Shown here: piece by piece, positions 6,208 to 9,026 of the stretch
Layout: every line of letters begins with the position of its first letter
Position numbering within the stretch: the first letter of the stretch is position 1
Assembly (NCBI GenBank): GCA_035695065.1
Contig: DASSEW010000030.1
Location: 1 to 9,026, forward strand
Direction of reading: 5' to 3'
DNA length: 9,026 nucleotides
Source of the DNA: 66-474 sp035695065
Lineage (GTDB): Bacteria; Pseudomonadota; Gammaproteobacteria; Xanthomonadales; Rhodanobacteraceae
Position numbers and translations under genes: made by a program
Notes under the pieces: generated by a model
What the model was told of the DNA's origin: nothing
What the model saw: only the letters and a program-made list of their open reading frames with translations
The model's database searches: none

Positions 6208-6777
6208 ATGCAAATTCGTCAATTGCGAGTCACGAATTTCCGGGGCGTGGCGACACTTGATTGGAAGCCTGGCCGCGCCTTTTGTTGTCTGATCGGCGCT
6301 GGTGACTCTGGCAAGTCCACTATCCTCGATGCTGTCGAGGCGGTGCTGTCATCGCGCTGGTTTTCGTTCTGCGAATCCGACTTCCTGGGCGCCAGCACGG
6401 CTAATAGCATCTTGATTGAAGCCACCGTTGGGGAACTCTCGCAGTCCCTGAAATCGGATGAGCGGGTGGGCCTTTACATCCGTGGCTGGACCCCGGACGG
6501 GAATCTCCGCGACGAGCCGGAAGATGGCGACGAGGCGGTGCTCACGGTCCGCTTGACGGTGGATGCCACGTTGGAGCCGGTATGGGAGTTGATCTGCGAT
6601 CGAATCAATGAGCCTCGCACCTTGTCTAACCGCGATCGCGCCCTGTTCGGCTTGGTTCGGCTCGCGGGTGACGTCGAATGGAACGGGGTTATAGCGGTCG
6701 CGGGTCATGCGTGCGCGTGTCTGCCTATCGGGCGCACTTTTGCGCGGAACCGGCGCTGCGCCTGCCACAAGTCGTAG
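6208..6777 (+). pseudogene. truncated OLD-family ATP-dependent endonuclease (N-terminal stump)
   Basis: Starts at an ATG preceded by GGGGGA. The first 160 or so residues look like the ATPase head of an OLD/AAA_15-type nuclease: MQIRQLRVTNFRG at 1-13, then a Walker A motif GAGDSGKST at about 31-39, then SRWFSFCESDFLGA. Family members usually run to 550-700 aa with ABC signature, Walker B and a C-terminal Toprim nuclease domain; none of these is present. Family-like sequence ends near base 6670 (about LVRLAGD). The frame then runs on into the antisense of higA and stops at 6777. Loss of the 3' part by deletion at the higA side is the simplest reading. OLD-type nucleases act in phage defence (P2 Old, Gabija GajA), so this is probably a dead defence gene; nuclease activity is impossible as it stands. 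Confidence 0.75.
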
Positions 6778-6992
6778 TCGCTCTGCATGGCATACCAAAG
6801 CCCCGGCGTTGTGCCCAGCGCCTTCGACAGCCGCAAGTCCATGTCCGCGCTGACAGCGGCGGAACCGTTCAGCACGCGCGACAGCGCAACGCGCGTCACG
6901 CCCAACCGCAGCGCCGCTTCGGTCACGGTGATGTCGGTCAGCCATTCGCGCAGCACTTCGCCGGGGTGCGGGGGGTTGTGCATGATGGTCAT
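6705..6992 (-). CDS. higA: HigA-type antitoxin (XRE-family HTH)
   Basis: Encodes 95 aa, normal for HigA. The N-terminus MTIMHNPPHPGEVLREWL is the family signature. Residues about 22-42 (TVTEAALRLGVTRVALSRVLNG) form the helix-turn-helix, followed by SADMDLRLSKALGTTPGLWYAMQSDYDLW in its usual place. It should bind and neutralise the toxin encoded just upstream and repress the shared promoter. It begins 9 bp after the toxin stop codon, so the two are co-transcribed toxin first, as is typical for higBA. A second possible start is MHN, three residues on (6983). The last residues after about 80 are less conserved and end where the truncated ATPase gene abuts. Confidence 0.93.
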   Translation of the reverse strand: MTIMHNPPHPGEVLREWLTDITVTEAALRLGVTRVALSRVLNGSAAVSADMDLRLSKALGTTPGLWYAMQSDYDLWQAQRRFRAKVRPIGRHAHA

Positions 6993-7001
6993 GATGTTTG
7001 C

Positions 7002-7280
7002 CTAGTGATAATCCTGATAATCAACAAGTACCGCGTCGCCATCCTTGAAGGTGAAGGTCAGCCGCCAATTGCCGCTTACCCAAACTGCCCAATGGTCGGC
7101 GAGCTTGCCGTGCAGCGGATGCAGCTTCCAGGCAGGCGCGGCCATATCGCGCGGGCCACCAGCGCGGTTAAGCGTCTCCAATTGCAGGCGCAGGCGCGCA
7201 GCGTGTTTTGCTTGTATGCCCGAAGTCTTGCCGGTGCGGAAAAAGGTCTCGATGCCTTTGTGCCGGAAGGATCGGATCAT
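7002..7280 (-). CDS. higB: HigB-type toxin (RelE/ParE superfamily)
   Basis: Encodes 92 aa, the standard length for HigB of the 'plasmid maintenance killer' family. Recognisable parts are MIRSFRHKGIETFF at the start, HAARLRLQLETLN (26-38), WKLHPLHG (51-58), SGNWRLTF (69-76) and the C-terminal VDYQDYH. HigB toxins cut mRNA on the ribosome and so slow growth until neutralised by HigA. It lies 42 bp after the integrase stop codon on the same strand and 9 bp before higA. No Shine-Dalgarno is visible before the ATG at 7280, and a likely -10 box ends only a few bases upstream, so a leaderless message is possible. No truncation or frameshift is seen. Confidence 0.94.
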   Translation of the reverse strand: MIRSFRHKGIETFFRTGKTSGIQAKHAARLRLQLETLNRAGGPRDMAAPAWKLHPLHGKLADHWAVWVSGNWRLTFTFKDGDAVLVDYQDYH

Positions 7281-7288
7281 GCTGGCAG

Positions 7289-7306
7289 TGTATAGCTTGA
7301 CTATAC
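7289..7306 (-). promoter_or_regulatory. higBA promoter/operator dyad
   Basis: GTATAG (7290-7295) and CTATAC (7301-7306) form a 6-bp inverted repeat with a 5-bp spacer, just upstream of higB. Each half contains a -10-like hexamer on the minus strand: TATACA (7289-7294) and TATAGT (7300-7305). A dimeric HigA bound here would cover the promoter, which fits the usual autorepression. No strong -35 box is seen; TTGCGT or CTGACC are the nearest candidates at short spacing. Confidence 0.6.
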
Positions 7307-7322
7307 GGCACGCAAGGGTGGG

Positions 7323-8540
7323 TCAGCCCGCGTGAGTGTGGCGGATCGGCACAACCTTCCCCGGTGCGTCGCGCAGTGCATCCAGATAATCCGCCCATCC
7401 CTGCATCATCTTGCGGCGCTCGGGCAAGTGTGCAGTGCGGTTGTAGGCGCGGCCGTTCGGGTCGCGCACCGCGTGCGCAAGCTGGTGTTCGATGTAGTCC
7501 GGGCGGAAGCCCAGCCCTTCATCCAGGATCGTGCGGGCCATCGCACGGAAGCCGTGCGCGGTCATGGTGTCTTTGTCGAAGCCCATGCGGCGCAGCGCGG
7601 CATTGATCGCGTTGTTGCTCATCGGGCGCTTCGGAGTGCGCCCGCCAGGGAACACGTAACGCCCGCTGCCGGTGAGCGGGTAGAGCGCGCGCAGGATCGC
7701 CACGGCTTGCTTGGCCAGCGGCACGATATGCGGCTGGCGCATCTTCATCTTGTGCGCCGGCAGGTTCCACTGCGCCGCGTCCAGGTCAATTTCCGCCCAT
7801 TCGGCTTGCCGCAGTTCGCCCGGCCGCGCGAAAAACAACGGCGCAAGCTGCAAGGCGCAGCGGGTAGGGTAGTGCCCGTTGTACCCGTCTATCGCGCGCA
7901 GCAGTTCGCCCACCTTGTCCGGCTCGGTCACGGCGGCATGATTGCGCTCGGTCGCAGGCGGGATCGCGCCGCGCAAGGCAACGGTCGGGTCGAAGTTCGT
8001 GCGGCCAGTCGCAATGCCGAAGCGGATCACTTGCCCGATGTTCGTTCGTGCCCGGTGCGCGGTTTCGCGCGCGCCGCGTGCGTCTATGCGTTCCAGCACG
8101 GCCAGGATGTCCGGCGCGGTGACGCTTGCGAGCGGCTTCGATCCGATCCACGGGAACACGTCGCGTTCAAGCCGGCGGATGTTGCGGCTCGCATGGTCTT
8201 CTGCCCATTGCGGGGAATACTTGGCGAACCATTCCCGCGCAACGGCTTCGAAGGTGTCCGCGACTGCCGTTGCTTCCGCCTTGCGCTTCTCGCCGGGGTC
8301 TATGCCGTCCGCGATCAGCTTGCGGGCTTCCTCGCGGCGCTCGCGGGCTTGCTTCAGGGACACGTCCGGGAAGGTGCCCAGAGAAAGCGTGTTGCGCTTG
8401 TGTGTGTCCGGTCTGCGGTAATCAAAGCGCCACCAGCGCGCGCCGTCTGGCTTCACCAGCAGATACATGCCGCGTTCGTCGGCGAGTTTGTAGGCGCTCG
8501 CGCGCGGCTTCGCATTGGCAACGGCGGAAGGGGTAAGCAT
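7323..8540 (-). CDS. P4-type tyrosine integrase (site-specific recombinase)
   Basis: Encodes 405 aa, normal for the P4/prophage integrase group. Residues about 1-85 fit the arm-binding DUF4102-like domain (LADERGMYLLVKPDGARWWRF, TLSLGTFPDVSLKQAR). Residues 95-190 fit the core-binding SAM-like domain. Residues about 205-390 are catalytic. The active-site set appears complete: Arg239 (ARPGELR), Lys266, His329 and Arg332 (HGFR), His356 (QLAH) and the nucleophile Tyr366 (AYNR). It is therefore predicted active and to join the island to the 3' end of ssrA. The start at 8540 is preceded by GGGGGA at a suitable distance. Upstream lie arm-type repeats overlapping a possible promoter, so the protein may control its own synthesis. 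higB follows after 42 bp on the same strand, so read-through into the toxin-antitoxin pair is possible. Confidence 0.96.
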   Translation of the reverse strand: MLTPSAVANAKPRASAYKLADERGMYLLVKPDGARWWRFDYRRPDTHKRNTLSLGTFPDVSLKQARERREEARKLIADGIDPGEKRKAEATAVADTFEAVAREWFAKYSPQWAEDHASRNIRRLERDVFPWIGSKPLASVTAPDILAVLERIDARGARETAHRARTNIGQVIRFGIATGRTNFDPTVALRGAIPPATERNHAAVTEPDKVGELLRAIDGYNGHYPTRCALQLAPLFFARPGELRQAEWAEIDLDAAQWNLPAHKMKMRQPHIVPLAKQAVAILRALYPLTGSGRYVFPGGRTPKRPMSNNAINAALRRMGFDKDTMTAHGFRAMARTILDEGLGFRPDYIEHQLAHAVRDPNGRAYNRTAHLPERRKMMQGWADYLDALRDAPGKVVPIRHTHAG

Positions 8541-8559
8541 ATTGTGTCCCCCGGCTTGT

Positions 8560-8634
8560 TTGACGGTAACAGCCTGAGCCGGATTTAAGCTACCGCCACA
8601 GTTACCGTAAAAATTGGAGAATGTGACGGTAAGT
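8560..8634. repeat. right arm-type sites: four TACCG-core 12-mers
   Basis: Two plus-strand units lie in tandem: AGCTACCGCCAC (8588-8599) and AGTTACCGTAAA (8600-8611). They are flanked by two minus-strand units: TGTTACCGTCAA (8560-8571) and ACTTACCGTCAC (8623-8634). The tandem pair repeats the 12-bp phasing of the left arm sites. All four lie between the integrase start codon and the attachment core. Confidence 0.68.
8583..8611 (-). promoter_or_regulatory. candidate integrase promoter within the arm sites
   Basis: On the minus strand TTTACG (8606-8611) and TTAAAT (8583-8588) are 17 bp apart, 4 of 6 matches each. The spacer is filled by the tandem arm-type repeats. A perfect TATAAT at 8654-8659 further upstream, just after the ssrA terminator, is an alternative, but its -35 position falls in the terminator stem and does not match. 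In either case integrase bound at the arm sites would meet RNA polymerase. Confidence 0.35.
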
Positions 8635-8663
8635 GAAGGGACGGCTCGGGAACATTATACAAG

Positions 8664-8688
8664 AAAAAACCGCGCCGGAGCGCGGTTT
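8664..8688 (-). terminator. replacement ssrA terminator carried by the island
   Basis: The perfect 8-bp stem AAACCGCG (8667-8674), loop CCGGAG, CGCGGTTT (8681-8688) gives, on the minus strand, a GC-rich hairpin followed by a T-run (8664-8669, partly within the stem). It lies 35 bp beyond the tmRNA CCA end at 8723, inside the island. It differs in stem and loop from the original terminator at 5627-5666. Confidence 0.8.
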
Positions 8689-8722
8689 CGAGGATGTTGC
8701 GGGATGTTGTTGGATTCCGAAA

Positions 8723-8743
8723 TGGTGGAGGCGGGGGGAATTG
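8723..8743. repeat. right attachment site within the ssrA 3' end
   Basis: Identical over 21 bp to 5665-5685. On the minus strand it covers the end of the T-loop, the 3' half of the T-stem, the acceptor strand and the CCA of the tmRNA. The insertion therefore leaves a complete tmRNA 3' end. Confidence 0.9.
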
Positions 8744-9026
8744 AACCCCCGTCCGAAGGCGCTCCGCGCCCGGCGCTACATGCTTAGCTCATCGTTGGAT
8801 CTCGTCCCGAAGCAGCACGATGTGCGAAGCGCACCCCGGGACCAGCCTGTTTCGAGTTAGCCGGGCGCCGACGGGCGGCAGCGACCAGCGATCCCGTGAT
8901 AATGACCCTACATCCGCGAGCACGGGCACAAGCGGGTTCGGGGCTAGGCCTTAAGCGGCCAGAGCGTAGACGTCGTCGTTCGCGTCTAGTTTTTTGCCAC
9001 CGGATTAACGAGGAAGATGACGCCCT
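8723..9026 (-). ncRNA. ssrA: transfer-messenger RNA (tmRNA), 5' end outside the window
   Basis: tmRNA frees stalled ribosomes and tags their products for destruction. On the minus strand the 3' end has the T-arm GGGGG-TTCAATT-CCCCC, then CGCCTCC, A and CCA (8723-8725). The tag frame is at 8951-8983: resume codon GCG, then AAC GAC GAC GTC TAC GCT CTG GCC GCT and TAA, giving ANDDVYALAA. It is preceded by AAAAAACTAGAC, like the conserved stretch before the resume codon in other gammaproteobacterial tmRNAs. About 304 nt are present. Compared with the Escherichia coli RNA (363 nt) some 45-60 nt of the 5' end, including the 5' acceptor strand, are missing because the window ends. This gene is the integration target of the island. 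Confidence 0.95.

Larger units (their letters stand above)
5665..8743. mobile_element. ssrA-integrated genomic island with P4-type integrase and higBA
   Basis: Bounded by perfect 21-bp direct repeats, 3,058 bp from repeat to repeat. The integrase gene lies next to the ssrA side and is read away from it, as in many tRNA/tmRNA-integrated islands. Contents in order are: left arm with terminator, IHF-like site and tandem arm sites; an OLD-type ATPase stump (plus); higA and higB (minus); integrase (minus); right arm sites; and a replacement ssrA terminator. No replication, transfer or capsid gene is present, so it would depend on its integrase and on outside help to move. Small size and the broken cargo gene suggest a reduced island. 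Confidence 0.9.

Noticed and set aside
5876..6292. Possible 138-aa gene at the left of the island
   Set aside because: No ribosome site, no recognisable motif, and it crosses the arm repeats, a G-rich hairpin and the start of the ATPase gene.
6679..6690. TGGAACGGGGTT near the ATPase break resembles the end of the hairpin repeats
   Set aside because: Only about 10 bp match (GAACGGGGTT) and there is no TCCAG hairpin beside it, so it may be chance and is not good evidence of repeat-mediated deletion.
7332..8588. Plus-strand frame of 418 codons opposite the integrase
   Set aside because: Composition typical of an antisense shadow; the integrase on the other strand has all catalytic residues.

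Overview
The window looks like a chromosomal segment of a GC-rich gammaproteobacterium, most likely of the Xanthomonadales/Lysobacterales (Rhodanobacteraceae-like). The grounds are the base composition, the dispersed hairpin repeats of the 'SNWIPAFAGMT'-encoding kind, and a tmRNA with a gammaproteobacterial-style tag. The placement is inference; no marker gene fixes the genus.

Layout. (1) 1-5664 is ordinary chromosome: tRNA-Ala(GGC) with a good promoter (minus strand); a secreted prolyl oligopeptidase (minus); a 327-bp repeat-filled divergent spacer; a CPA2-type cation:proton antiporter without an RCK domain (plus); a convergent junction built on an inverted repeat that carries both stop codons; and an unrecognised secreted/membrane protein (minus). 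(2) 5665-8743 is a small integrated element, 3,058 bp per unit, bounded by perfect 21-bp direct repeats. The right copy is the 3' end of the tmRNA gene ssrA; the left copy is the duplicate made on insertion. (3) 8723-9026 is the 3' part of ssrA (minus), whose 5' end lies outside the window.

The element. On the minus strand, moving away from ssrA, it carries a complete P4-type tyrosine integrase followed by a higB-higA toxin-antitoxin pair. On the plus strand, converging on higA, is the N-terminal stump of an OLD/AAA-type ATPase-nuclease, probably a decayed defence gene. Both ends carry 12-bp TACCG-core repeats that I interpret as integrase arm-type sites: two in tandem on the left and four on the right, the latter overlapping the likely integrase promoter. 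A perfect match to the IHF consensus lies between the left core and the left arm sites. The element also supplies a replacement terminator for ssrA, while the original ssrA terminator is stranded just outside the left attachment copy.

How the parts fit: the integrase targets the tmRNA 3' end without damaging it, its arm sites may make it self-regulating, and higBA would select against loss of the element. The cargo is broken, so what remains is close to a minimal island of integrase, attachment arms and an addiction module. I see no sign of a wholly new system. The most informative signals are the attachment architecture, the terminator replacement and the family of hairpin repeats.
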